From: an uncultured Selenomonadales bacterium
GTDB lineage: Bacteria > Bacillota_C > Negativicutes > Selenomonadales > Selenomonadaceae
NCBI GenBank assembly: GCA_937916025.1
Contig: CALGGX010000511.1
Span: 1 to 22,497 of the forward strand
Length of the DNA: 22,497 nucleotides
Reading direction: 5' to 3'
Under the pieces are notes generated by a model that saw only the letters and a program-made list of their open reading frames with translations, was not told the origin of the DNA and searched no databases. The position numbers were made by a program, and so were the translations under genes. Below, in pieces: positions 15,863-22,497 of this stretch. Numbering within the stretch: the first letter of the stretch is position 1; each line of letters opens with the position of its first letter.

Positions 15863-16210
15863 ATGACAGATGCAGAGATCATCCGAGCATTTCATTTGAT
15901 GTTCGACAACTTCCCCGAGCCGGTGATGATCACTCAAAAGAGTCGCGAAATGGTTGCGATCAACAGAAAAGCAGCCGATCTCGGACTGGCGGTCGGATTA
16001 AAATGCTCATCGATTGGCAAGCCCGAAAATCATCGCGGCTGTCTGTGCAACAAAGCAGCCGACACCGGCGAGCCGATTTATATCGCTTACGAAGGCGCAT
16101 TCGGCAAGGCGTTCGGCTATTGGATTCCGATCCCCGACAAGCCGGAATGGATTATTCACTTCGGCGTCGGCGGCACTTTCAAATACGAAGACAGCAGCAT
16201 TAAACGTTGA
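15863..16210 (+). CDS. Small PAS-like protein with a Cys cluster, unknown function
   Basis: 115 residues, not confidently assigned to a named family. The pattern FDNFPEPVMITQKSREMVAI, then NRKAADLG, and a later GYWIPIPDKPEWIIHFGVGG looks like a single PAS fold without any output domain. Cysteines at 48, 60 and 62 (C-x11-C-x-C, with His57 beside them) could bind metal or respond to oxidation. It starts 10 bases after the preceding stop with a good AGGAG and is followed 14 bases later by glutathione peroxidase, so it is certainly co-transcribed with peroxide-defence genes. A redox or ligand sensor, or an adaptor, is a guess from the fold and neighbours. Confidence 0.75.
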   Translation: MTDAEIIRAFHLMFDNFPEPVMITQKSREMVAINRKAADLGLAVGLKCSSIGKPENHRGCLCNKAADTGEPIYIAYEGAFGKAFGYWIPIPDKPEWIIHFGVGGTFKYEDSSIKR

Positions 16211-16224
16211 TTGGAGGAATTTGA

Positions 16225-16776
16225 ATGAACGTTTACGATTTCAAAGTCAAGACGAAGAGCGGCGAAGAGAAATCGCTGAAAGATTACGCCGGTAAAGTTC
16301 TGCTCATCGTCAACACGGCGAGCAAGTGCGGTTTCACTCCGCAATTCAAGGGCTTGGAAGAGATTTACAAGCAGTACAAAGATCGCGGCTTCGAGATTCT
16401 CGGCTTCCCGTGCAATCAATTTGCGGCGCAAGCCCCCGGCAGTAACGACGAAATTCAAACATTCTGCCGACTCAATTACGGCGTGTCGTTTACGATCTTT
16501 GCAAAGGGCGACGTGCGCGGCGAAAATGCACAGCCGCTTTTCAAGTATCTGACCGGGCAGAAGAAGTTCGAGGGCTTTGATGAGTCGAAGCCGATGACGG
16601 CGATTTTGACGAAGGCGTTGAAAGAGAACTTCCCCGAGTTTCTCGAAGATGACGGCGTTAAATGGAATTTTACGAAATTCCTGATCGATAAAGAAGGCAA
16701 TGTGGTCGCGCGTTTCGAGCCGATGATCGAGCCTGCCGAAATTTCGGATCAGATCGAAAGTCTTTTGTCGAAATAG
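16225..16776 (+). CDS. Glutathione peroxidase family protein (Cys type)
   Basis: A 183-residue member of the glutathione peroxidase family. The peroxidatic residue is cysteine rather than selenocysteine (VNTASKCGFTPQF, Cys35); GFPCNQFAAQAPGSNDEI carries the conserved Gln and a second cysteine, and VKWNFTKFLID the conserved Trp-Asn. Bacterial Cys-type members usually take electrons from thioredoxin and reduce hydrogen and organic peroxides. TTGGAGGAATTTG precedes the ATG. It is in the operon opposite ohrR, filling the role that Ohr has elsewhere. Confidence 0.95.
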   Translation: MNVYDFKVKTKSGEEKSLKDYAGKVLLIVNTASKCGFTPQFKGLEEIYKQYKDRGFEILGFPCNQFAAQAPGSNDEIQTFCRLNYGVSFTIFAKGDVRGENAQPLFKYLTGQKKFEGFDESKPMTAILTKALKENFPEFLEDDGVKWNFTKFLIDKEGNVVARFEPMIEPAEISDQIESLLSK

Positions 16777-16792
16777 GAATTTTAAAGTCCGA

Positions 16793-17113
16793 ATGCAGAG
16801 ATATTTCCATGAAATCATCGACAAAGTTCCGATCAGAGATTACGGCATCGACGGCTTGACGGTTCACGTCGATCACACGTCGCCCGGCACGGTGTATTTT
16901 GCTTATGCGGAGAAGGAAGTCGTTTTCCCCGAGCACTCGCACGCCGCGCAATGGACGATCGTTGTTACCGGTTCCTGCAGTTTTACCGCCAACGGAGAGA
17001 CAAAAATCTGCAAAGCGGGCGAGACATATTTCATTCCTGCCGGTTTGAAGCATCAGATCACGTTGCACGCGGGCTATTCCGAAGTCGATTACGTTGACGA
17101 TCCGAACGATTGA
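16793..17113 (+). CDS. Single-domain cupin protein
   Basis: A 106-residue cupin-2-type protein. EKEVVFPEHSHAAQWTIVV is cupin motif 1 with two histidines, and AGETYFIPAGLKHQITLH is motif 2 with the third ligand, so it should bind a metal. Single cupins range from dioxygenases and isomerases to small-molecule binding proteins. Placement between a peroxidase and an acylphloroglucinol-type hydrolase suggests a role with phenolic or oxidised compounds, but that is inference. AGGA lies upstream with a rather long gap to the ATG. Confidence 0.88.
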   Translation: MQRYFHEIIDKVPIRDYGIDGLTVHVDHTSPGTVYFAYAEKEVVFPEHSHAAQWTIVVTGSCSFTANGETKICKAGETYFIPAGLKHQITLHAGYSEVDYVDDPND

Positions 17114-17143
17114 CGAGTTTTATTGCAAAAGAGGTTACGGCAT

Positions 17144-17944
17144 ATGAAATTGTTTATTGGAAAAAAAGTCGGAGTAAGCAAAGAGGAACGCGAGTTACCG
17201 TATTACGAATTCTTCCGGCAACCTATGGCTGAAATTCCGAGCGAGAAGATCAAATTGATCGACGCGCCGTCAAAACTCTCGGGCGTGCCATTCGAGGAGC
17301 GCGATAAATTCTTGCGCGGCGAGGACGGGAATTATTGCCGACTCGGCTACGGAGTTGCGGAGGACGGAATCGGCTTCGTCTGCAATGAGACGTATATGCC
17401 CGGCGTTTCGAGCGAGATGCTTGATTGGTGGTTTCCGTGGCACAGCGTCGGCTCCGATCTTCGATACAAGATTTGGGATCCGGAGGATCACTATTTCGCG
17501 CGCGCCGATCGAGCGGATTACGTTTGCGATCCGAGCGTTCCGATCAATCAAAAGACGTGGGACGTCAATCATTACGTGCTCGAGGATATCGGAAAAGGAC
17601 CGTCATTCTTGAACTTGCAATTCAAAAGTCCGGCAGACTTCGGCTATGACACGTCGGCGATCGGCACTGAAAAATGCAAATCGCTGGTATCGGCGATCGG
17701 CGATGGCGATTGCGCGGCGGCTATGACGCATAAAGGGTATCCGCACGAAGACGGCGTGATGCTCTGCTCGCGGTTTTGGATCGGCTTCGGCGTCGTCGAC
17801 GGCAAAATCATTCGCACATTGCCGAAGGATTTCAAAATTCCGATCGACGTACCGCAAGGGCTTTTCGCGCACAACATCAAAGAGTTCTCGAATCTCGCCG
17901 CAATCCTGCCCGAGGTTTACGCCGACAACAAAGACAATTTCTGA
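17144..17944 (+). CDS. 2,4-diacetylphloroglucinol/phloretin hydrolase family protein
   Basis: 266 residues resembling PhlG (diacetylphloroglucinol hydrolase) and phloretin hydrolase, zinc enzymes that cleave the aryl-acyl C-C bond of acylphloroglucinols. Family landmarks: YMPGVSSEMLDWWFPWHSVG, LRYKIWDPEDHYFA and the C-terminal GLFAHNIKEF. His243 and Glu247 in HNIKE fit the H-x3-E zinc pair I recall for PhlG, and His100 in WWFPWH probably matches its other His ligand. The start at 17144 follows AGAGG with nine bases; a TTG at 17123 would lie before that site. The substrate could be a plant phenolic met in the gut or soil. It is the last intact gene of the OhrR-facing operon. Confidence 0.85.
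   Translation: MKLFIGKKVGVSKEERELPYYEFFRQPMAEIPSEKIKLIDAPSKLSGVPFEERDKFLRGEDGNYCRLGYGVAEDGIGFVCNETYMPGVSSEMLDWWFPWHSVGSDLRYKIWDPEDHYFARADRADYVCDPSVPINQKTWDVNHYVLEDIGKGPSFLNLQFKSPADFGYDTSAIGTEKCKSLVSAIGDGDCAAAMTHKGYPHEDGVMLCSRFWIGFGVVDGKIIRTLPKDFKIPIDVPQGLFAHNIKEFSNLAAILPEVYADNKDNF
17747..17944 (+). repeat. Copy 1 of a diverged tandem duplication (3' end of the hydrolase gene)
   Basis: This 198-base segment encodes the last 65 residues of the hydrolase, from EDGVMLCSRFWIGF to the stop. It is repeated with many, mainly synonymous differences immediately downstream. Confidence 0.9.
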
Positions 17945-18140
17945 AGACGGCGTAATGTTCTGCTCGAGATTTTGGATCGGATTCTTCGGCGTTGACGACA
18001 AGATCATCCGCACATTGCCGAAAGATGTCAAAATTCCGATCGAAATTCCGCGCGGATTGTTTGCGCACAACATCAAAGAGTTCTCTAATCCGGCGAAAAT
18101 TCTGTCCGAGGTTTACGTCGATAACAAAGATAATTTCTGA
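17943..18140 (+). pseudogene. 3' remnant of a second hydrolase gene
   Basis: Directly after the hydrolase stop, sharing two bases with it, lies a 198-base diverged copy of the gene's own 3' end. It encodes VMFCSRFWIGFFGVDDKI to VYVDNKDNF and keeps the AHNIKEF zinc motif. The offset is 196 bases, so it is in another frame from the intact gene. Many differences are at third codon positions, so it was not copied recently: it looks like the tail of an old paralogue whose first three quarters were lost. An ATG at 17955 could start a 61-residue peptide, but no ribosome site is visible before it. Confidence 0.85.
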
Positions 18141-18151
18141 CATCGCAATAA

Positions 18152-18185
18152 AAAAACGAGCCGCTCAATCACGGGCGGCTTTTTT
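18152..18185. terminator. Terminator shared by the redox operon and the GGCC methyltransferase gene
   Basis: An A-run, AGCCGC (18159-18164), a 10-base loop, GCGGCT (18175-18180) and a T-run. It ends the plus-strand operon and, in the other direction, the methyltransferase gene, whose TGA (18167-18165) sits in the loop. The core is identical to that of the terminator at 11541-11568. Confidence 0.88.
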
Positions 18186-19157
18186 GATTGCCTCGGCAAT
18201 TTCATGCGCGAGCGGCACCGGAACCGCATTGCCGATCATCTTGTACGCGTCATTGACATTCGAGTAGATGAATTGAAAATCGTCGGGGAAGCCCTGAATG
18301 CGAGCGATCTCTCGGACGGTCATGCGGCGATAAAGATGCTCCGCGCCCTCGACGAAGCGGCGGACGTTCGGCTCGACAAAAACCATTTTCGGAGCTTGCG
18401 GATGCAATTGACAGTGCCGCCCGCCGGCCTGCACGGTAAACGCCTGCTCATCCCATGCCTTCACCCGATTTCGGCTCATGAAGATCGTCGAGAAGCCGCC
18501 GGTGAAATATTCATTGCAGTTGACGGCAAGATCGTTGTGTATGTTTCCGGCGGCGGTCGGAACTGCAGTGAATTGCAAATTCCAAATCACGTCTCGGAGC
18601 GTCAATTTCTTGGCGTCGTCGACGGTCGAGCCGCGCGGAAATTTCCAATCGACATGGAGATCGCGTCGAAAACCGACGTAAAACACGCGCTTGCGTTCTT
18701 GAGCGACGCCGTAATCCTTCGCATTGACGAGCGAGATCGATACGTCGTAGCCGCATTGTCGAAACAACTCGAGAATATTCCGTACTGCTTCGGAGTGACG
18801 ATTGGCAAGCATGCCGCTGACGTTTTCGGCGAGGAAAAACTTCGGTTGCTTGGCGTCGAGGATGCGGATATAGTCGAAAAACAATTGCCCGCGCGAGTCA
18901 TCGATGCCGCGTTGCGCGCCTGCTTCAGACCATGATTGACAGGGCGGACCGCCGATAATGCCGTCGATGTCGTCGGGAAGATCGTCCGCGCGGAGTTGCC
19001 GAATGTCATTCGTCAAGAGAGTCGTGTTCGGGTGATTGCAGCGATACGTCTGCCAAATCGATCGGTCGAATTCATTGGCGATCGGAATTTCAAAACCCGC
19101 GCGCTCGAATCCCGAATCCAAGCCGCCGCAACCGCTGAACAAACTGATCACTCGCAT
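18165..19157 (-). CDS. DNA (cytosine-5-)-methyltransferase, GGCC-specific type
   Basis: A 330-residue C5 methyltransferase. In order: motif [18 protein letters not shown], motif [16 protein letters not shown] with the catalytic Cys, motif [10 protein letters not shown], motif [18 protein letters not shown], a target-recognition region with [20 protein letters not shown] and CQLHPQAP, motif [20 protein letters not shown] and motif [11 protein letters not shown]. It resembles M.HaeIII and M.NgoPII throughout, including the recognition region, so GGCC is the likely target. The start at 19157 follows GAGGTGAT; the endonuclease gene ends nine bases upstream, giving a coupled pair that protects the host's own GGCC sites. 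Confidence 0.95.
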   Translation of the reverse strand: MRVISLFSGCGGLDSGFERAGFEIPIANEFDRSIWQTYRCNHPNTTLLTNDIRQLRADDLPDDIDGIIGGPPCQSWSEAGAQRGIDDSRGQLFFDYIRILDAKQPKFFLAENVSGMLANRHSEAVRNILELFRQCGYDVSISLVNAKDYGVAQERKRVFYVGFRRDLHVDWKFPRGSTVDDAKKLTLRDVIWNLQFTAVPTAAGNIHNDLAVNCNEYFTGGFSTIFMSRNRVKAWDEQAFTVQAGGRHCQLHPQAPKMVFVEPNVRRFVEGAEHLYRRMTVREIARIQGFPDDFQFIYSNVNDAYKMIGNAVPVPLAHEIAEAIKKAARD

Positions 19158-19166
19158 TCGATCACC

Positions 19167-20009
19167 TCAAAATTCATAGCGAATGAGTTTCGCATCATTG
19201 AGCCGCGCCGGATTGTCGGGATCATGAATTTTCACGTCAACAATGCGTAATGTCGGATAATGTTTCTGAAGCTCGAAAAGCACATTGAGGTTGCGCAGTT
19301 CATTCCATTTCGCCGTATTGATAATGCACATGAAATTAAAATTCGCTTGCGGATTACGCTCGTAAACATAGTTAAAGACTCGCCACGGATTTTCGATATG
19401 CCACATTCCGCGAATTCGGAGATACGTGATGCCGAGCGGATCTACTCGATTGACTCTGCCGAGTTCGCGAGTCGGAGCAAATTCCAAACCGGCAGAAGTT
19501 TCAACACCTTGCTTGATTGAATTGCGCACTCTGTCATAGCATTCAGCCGAAGCGCAACAGTCGCGCCCGTACACCATGCAAAGATGTTTGATCCGATCGC
19601 CGTTCACGACGCCGACAGCATAGACGATGTCTTTAACGCGCCAATCTTCAGCCGCGCGGCACGCATTCGACAACAGCGGATCATCGCAAATCAAAAACTG
19701 TTTCGGATAACTGCTGTTGAGAGCAAGTGCGGCATTTTCGGATTGAATTTTTTTGACTTCGATCGCGTCGCCGCCATGCAACATTATATCTGGCGGATTG
19801 GCGTCGTTGCCAAGATACGAGAACGCCGCAGACTGCCGTTGCATTCGCTCGAACGGTGAACAGTCGAAAGCATCGGCAAACAAATCTTTGATATAATCCT
19901 CGAGTACATATCCGACAGCATTAATTCGATTGCTTCCGAATTGCCCGGTACTCAACAGATTATCGCGACGATTGATCAAAGTGCAAATCGCATCGATTAT
20001 ATTCTTCAA
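19167..20009 (-). CDS. Type II restriction endonuclease, NgoPII family (GGCC)
   Basis: 280 residues, close to the 278 or so of NgoPII, which cuts GGCC. Shared features recalled for that family include KNIIDAI at the start, AVGYVLEDYIKDLFADAF, AFSYLGNDANPPDIML, GDAIEVKKIQ with the catalytic Asp/Glu/Lys pattern, ELGRVNRVDPLGITYLRIRG and ENPWRVFNYVYER. The start is TTG at 20009-20007, set by GGGAGGAG just before it; upstream in-frame sequence enters the phosphate-transporter gene in another frame and is not conserved. It starts 20 bases after the transporter stop, with no terminator between, and no controller-protein gene is present. Confidence 0.9.
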   Translation of the reverse strand: MKNIIDAICTLINRRDNLLSTGQFGSNRINAVGYVLEDYIKDLFADAFDCSPFERMQRQSAAFSYLGNDANPPDIMLHGGDAIEVKKIQSENAALALNSSYPKQFLICDDPLLSNACRAAEDWRVKDIVYAVGVVNGDRIKHLCMVYGRDCCASAECYDRVRNSIKQGVETSAGLEFAPTRELGRVNRVDPLGITYLRIRGMWHIENPWRVFNYVYERNPQANFNFMCIINTAKWNELRNLNVLFELQKHYPTLRIVDVKIHDPDNPARLNDAKLIRYEF

Positions 20010-20029
20010 TCTGCTCCTCCCTTCGAGCT

Positions 20030-21025
20030 TCAGAAAAACACATCGACAAAGGCATGCATCAGCGCGCCCATAACCGCCGTGCACGGAATTGTCAAAACCC
20101 ACGCGGCAACCATCTGTTGAGCAACGCCCCAGTGAACGGCATTAATTCTCTTCGCCGTGCCGACTCCCATGATCGATCCGCTCACGACATGCGTCGTCGA
20201 TACCGGCAAATTCAGCAATGTAGCCGAAAACACAACGCTTGACGAATTGAGATCCGCCGCGAAGCCGCTCAACGGCTCGAGTTTGAAAATCTTGCCGCCG
20301 ATCGTCTTGATGATACGTTGCCCGCCGAGCGCAACGCCCAATGACATTGCCGCCGCACACAGCACTTTGACATATGTCGGCACTTCAAACTCTGCAATGA
20401 AGCCGCCCGAAAATAAAGCAAGCGTGATGATGCCCATCGACTTTTGCGCGTCATTTGACCCATGCGAAAACGCCATGGTTGCCGCCGTCAGCATCTGCAT
20501 TTTCCGAAACCGGCTGTTGGCAACGTGCGGGTTCATTGAATAAAACGCGCGGAACAGAATATTCATGATCACGATGCCGGTAAACCATGCGACAATCGGC
20601 GATGCAACCAATGCGATGACGATCTTGCCGATGCCATGGAAATTCAAGCCCGCCGTTCCGACCGAAACGAGCACCGCACCCATCAAACCGCCGACCAACG
20701 CATGTGACGAGCTCGACGGCATTGCGAACCACCAAGTCAAGAGATTCCAAATTATCGCGCCCGACAGAGCCGCGATGATGATCTGTTCGTCGACGATGTG
20801 CGGACTGCTGACAATATCGCCGCCGATCGTCTTCGCCACGCCCGTCGAGATCATCGCGCCCGTAAATTCCAAAACCGCCGCCATCATCACCGCCGTCGTC
20901 GGAGTCAATGCCCGCGTCGACACTGAAGTCGCGATTGCATTCGCACTGTCGTGAAAGCCGTTGATGAAGTCGAATAACAACGCCAACACGATTACCGTGA
21001 ACATCAAATATTGCAGTTCATGCAT
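20030..21025 (-). CDS. pit: PiT-family inorganic phosphate transporter
   Basis: A 331-residue membrane protein of the PiT family (cation-coupled, low-affinity phosphate uptake). Two family signatures are seen: FINGFHDSANAIATSVSTRA near the N-terminus and AFSHGSNDAQKSMGII mid-chain, plus PSSSSHALVGGLMGA and LNLPVSTTHVVSGSIMG, the internal-repeat motifs. About ten membrane segments. Its start overlaps the end of the DUF47 gene by eight bases, the usual pairing in bacteria. Confidence 0.96.
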   Translation of the reverse strand: MHELQYLMFTVIVLALLFDFINGFHDSANAIATSVSTRALTPTTAVMMAAVLEFTGAMISTGVAKTIGGDIVSSPHIVDEQIIIAALSGAIIWNLLTWWFAMPSSSSHALVGGLMGAVLVSVGTAGLNFHGIGKIVIALVASPIVAWFTGIVIMNILFRAFYSMNPHVANSRFRKMQMLTAATMAFSHGSNDAQKSMGIITLALFSGGFIAEFEVPTYVKVLCAAAMSLGVALGGQRIIKTIGGKIFKLEPLSGFAADLNSSSVVFSATLLNLPVSTTHVVSGSIMGVGTAKRINAVHWGVAQQMVAAWVLTIPCTAVMGALMHAFVDVFF

Positions 21026-21659
21026 ACTTCATTACAACTCCTCGAATCATATCGCCGATTTTTTTGCAGTGATCTTGCGTCTGTTCAATGTCGTCGAGAA
21101 TATCCTTCCATTTGATCAGATGTATCGTCCGATGCGCCGGATCTCGCGAGGCATCGTCGAAAAGCACTCCCACGTCCTCGCGATAAACCAAGTCCGCCTT
21201 GCTCTCATATTCGCTGACTTTGTGGACGGCATCGAGAATTTCGCGCTGATTTTTTTTGATGTCGACGAGCAACTCAAACGCCTTGACGAGTTCGTTTGTG
21301 CTTTCGACAAGCCAATTCGTCAACATCGGACATTTGTCGGTCGCATGCCCCGCACGATACATGATCAATCGCTGAAGCGCGCCTTGCAACATGTCAACTC
21401 CGGAATCGAGCTCGCTTGCGATCGAATATATATCTTCGCGATCGATCGGCGTGATGAACGTCAGGTTGAGCTTTTCGAGAATGCGCTCGTTGACTTTATC
21501 CGCCAAATCTTCGAGCCCGAGAATCTCGTCGATGCGCTCGAGGGATTTGTTCGGATCTTTGATCACCTCGTCGAGCAATGCCGCTCCATGCCGAAAAAAC
21601 TTCGCGTTCTCGACAAACAGATCGAAAAATTCCGTGTCTTTGCGGGCAAAATTAAACAT
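21018..21659 (-). CDS. DUF47 / PhoU-like Pit accessory protein
   Basis: A 213-residue all-helical protein of the DUF47 family (PhoU-related), typically encoded with PiT transporters and thought to modulate phosphate uptake. It opens FNFARKDTEFFDLFVENAKF and has FITPIDREDIYSIASELDSG, the conserved metal-binding type segment, and a C-terminal WKDILDDIEQTQDHCKK. GAAAGGAGAA precedes the ATG. It is likely co-transcribed with pit. Confidence 0.95.
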   Translation of the reverse strand: MFNFARKDTEFFDLFVENAKFFRHGAALLDEVIKDPNKSLERIDEILGLEDLADKVNERILEKLNLTFITPIDREDIYSIASELDSGVDMLQGALQRLIMYRAGHATDKCPMLTNWLVESTNELVKAFELLVDIKKNQREILDAVHKVSEYESKADLVYREDVGVLFDDASRDPAHRTIHLIKWKDILDDIEQTQDHCKKIGDMIRGVVMKYA

Positions 21660-21698
21660 CGATTATTCTCCTTTCAACAACATCACCGATTGCAACGC

Positions 21699-21733
21699 AA
21701 AAAATTACATCGACAATCGAATACTGCCGATGT
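21699..21733 (-). terminator. Possible weak terminator after carD
   Basis: On the minus strand ACATCG and CGATGT form a 6-base stem with a 15-base loop, followed by AATTTTTT. It lies between carD and the DUF47 gene. The stem is short and the loop long, so this may be only partial or accidental. Confidence 0.35.
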
Positions 21734-21743
21734 TGCATTCAAT

Positions 21744-22244
21744 TTACACTTCTTCCGACGGCTCATCCGGAGTACCGAGAATGTCGTCGAGCCATTTTTC
21801 GATTTCTTCCGGCTCCTTCTCGCAGGCAAACACCAATTCGCTGATCAGAATTTGGCGCGAGAGATCGAGCAATCGCCGTTCGCCGCTCGAGAGTTTCTTG
21901 CGGAGATTTTGCGCCGATAAATTCCGAGCAACCGCCGCCGCATCGAGGATATCTCCACTCTTCAATCGCTCGAGTGTCGCATGATATCGCTTATTCCAAC
22001 TGCCCGCAATATGTTCCGGCTTTGCTTCGAGCGTTGCCTTCACTTCAGGCACTTTCGATTTATCTGTGATGCCGCGCAATCCGATCTCATTGATCTTGTC
22101 GACGGGCAACATGAGTTTCAAATTGCCCATCGGCATTTTCAGCACGTAATACGATTTCGTCACGCCGCCGATTTCGTTCGTCTCGACGCCCGCGATTATT
22201 CCCGCGCCGTGCATCGGATATACTATTCTCTCTCCTATTTCCAT
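21744..22244 (-). CDS. carD: CarD-family transcriptional regulator
   Basis: 166 residues. The N-terminal RNA-polymerase-interacting domain is clear (GERIVYPMHGAGIIAGVE, YYVLKMPMGNLKLMLPVDK), followed by a helical C-terminal domain that contacts promoter DNA. CarD/CdnL proteins bind the RNA polymerase beta subunit and stabilise open complexes, notably at rRNA promoters. GGAGGTG lies a few bases before the ATG. It starts 18 bases after the gpsA stop, so the two may share a transcript. Confidence 0.94.
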   Translation of the reverse strand: MEIGERIVYPMHGAGIIAGVETNEIGGVTKSYYVLKMPMGNLKLMLPVDKINEIGLRGITDKSKVPEVKATLEAKPEHIAGSWNKRYHATLERLKSGDILDAAAVARNLSAQNLRKKLSSGERRLLDLSRQILISELVFACEKEPEEIEKWLDDILGTPDEPSEEV

Positions 22245-22262
22245 TTTGCCACCTCCGCTGAG

Positions 22263-22416
22263 CTATTCTTCTTTTGTCGAGCGCAGGAAGAGTTGCATCA
22301 ACTCTCCGCGCGGATTTTTATCGTGATGAATGATGTTGTTGACGGTGTTACAGATCGGAAGTTCAACGCCCGACTGCTCCGATAATCGCATCAACGCCTT
22401 GACCGTTTCGACGCCT
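22263..22416 (-). CDS. gpsA: Glycerol-3-phosphate dehydrogenase [NAD(P)+], C-terminal end (partial)
   Basis: Only the last 50 or so residues remain: GVETVKALMRLSEQSGVELP, then PICNTVNNIIHH and a tail ending RSTKEE. This matches the C-terminal helices of GpsA, where a late E-G-V-x-T motif and V-E-L/M-P-I are usual. GpsA makes sn-glycerol 3-phosphate for phospholipids. Upstream of about 22416 on this strand the sequence stops resembling GpsA and becomes a foreign scrap and then adapter; residues read through that join are artefact. Confidence 0.8.
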
Positions 22417-22462
22417 TGGTGTGGGACCAGACGCCGCTGATTACCAAGGATTATGTGGAACC
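22417..22462. other. Chimeric foreign fragment next to the adapter
   Basis: About 46 bases join gpsA to the adapter and fit neither. On the plus strand they read as an open frame, VWDQTPLITKDYVE, with CTG, CAG, ACC and AAG codons unlike the rest of the window. Probably a piece of another DNA molecule joined in a chimeric read or at assembly. Confidence 0.7.
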
Positions 22463-22496
22463 AGATCGGAAGAGCACACGTCTGAACTCCAGTCAC
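22463..22496. other. Illumina TruSeq adapter contamination
   Basis: The 34 bases beginning AGATCGGAAGAGCACACGT match the standard TruSeq read-1 adapter as I know it. Read on the minus strand they give TGVQTCALPIW, a well-known artefact peptide in protein databases. This is not genomic DNA. Confidence 0.98.
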
Positions 22497-22497
22497 A

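Noticed and set aside
14785..15882. A 365-residue open frame opposite the MBL-rubredoxin gene
   Set aside because: Antisense shadow; it crosses gene boundaries and has no recognisable domain.
17955..18140. A separate 61-residue gene behind the hydrolase
   Set aside because: No ribosome site and clear identity to the hydrolase C-terminus; better read as a gene remnant, although translation is not excluded.
19167..20102. Longer endonuclease reading from 20102
   Set aside because: It would overlap the pit gene, and the extra residues are not NgoPII-like; the GGGAGGAG site sets the TTG start at 20009.
22352..22361. AGATCGGAAG inside the gpsA remnant equals the first 10 bases of the adapter
   Set aside because: The protein reads straight through as GVELPICNTV, which fits GpsA, so this is a chance match; it may however have helped mis-trimming or the chimeric join.

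Overview
The window reads as a contig end from an anaerobic bacterium of the Bacillota, most like the Negativicutes (Selenomonas/Acidaminococcus relatives), at roughly half GC. The pointers are the dnaX-ybaB-recR-bofA order, a BofA-family protein, CarD, a YacL-type PIN-TRAM protein, OhrR, rubrerythrin, strong Shine-Dalgarno sites and frequent TTG starts. The taxon is an inference, not a match. I see no rRNA, tRNA, CRISPR array, insertion sequence or transposase, and no gene-free stretch longer than about 300 bases.

Layout. (1) 1-2757, plus strand: the 3' end of dnaX, ybaB, recR, a bofA-like gene and a short RNase E/G, closed by a bidirectional terminator. (2) 2763-6894, minus strand: an operon aroH-trpB-trpA-acyltransferase-xth, reading away from a divergent LysR-type regulator. 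(3) 7055-11568, plus strand: lysR, an RluA-type pseudouridine synthase, pyrR, a PIN-TRAM membrane protein and a lone CheB methylesterase domain. (4) 11546-13643: an Rrf2/IscR-like repressor divergent from nifS-nifU (Fe-S assembly), with a near-consensus promoter overlapping an inverted repeat. (5) 13686-18185: an OhrR-type redox repressor divergent from a tightly packed operon of rubrerythrin (frameshifted here), a Tat-signal metallo-beta-lactamase/rubredoxin fusion, a small PAS-like Cys protein, glutathione peroxidase, a cupin, and a 2,4-diacetylphloroglucinol/phloretin hydrolase-like enzyme followed by a diverged remnant of its own 3' end. (6) 18165-20009, minus strand: a GGCC-type restriction-modification pair (NgoPII/HaeIII families). 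(7) 20030-22416, minus strand: gpsA 3' end, carD, a DUF47 protein and a PiT phosphate transporter. (8) 22417-22497: a foreign scrap and Illumina adapter sequence, not genome.

How it fits together. Region 5 is the most interesting unit. A peroxide-sensing OhrR appears to control, through an OhrR-box-like palindrome on the operon's -10 element, a set of thiol/iron peroxide-defence proteins together with a C-C hydrolase for acylphloroglucinols. No ohr gene is in the window. This suggests a combined oxidative-stress and plant-phenolic response. The restriction system leaves a visible imprint: I find only four GGCC sites in the whole window, against dozens of CCGG. Region 2 pairs tryptophan synthase with chorismate mutase next to a LysR regulator, an arrangement like trpI-trpBA of pseudomonads. 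Convergent genes here repeatedly share one hairpin terminator that contains the stop codon of the minus-strand gene.
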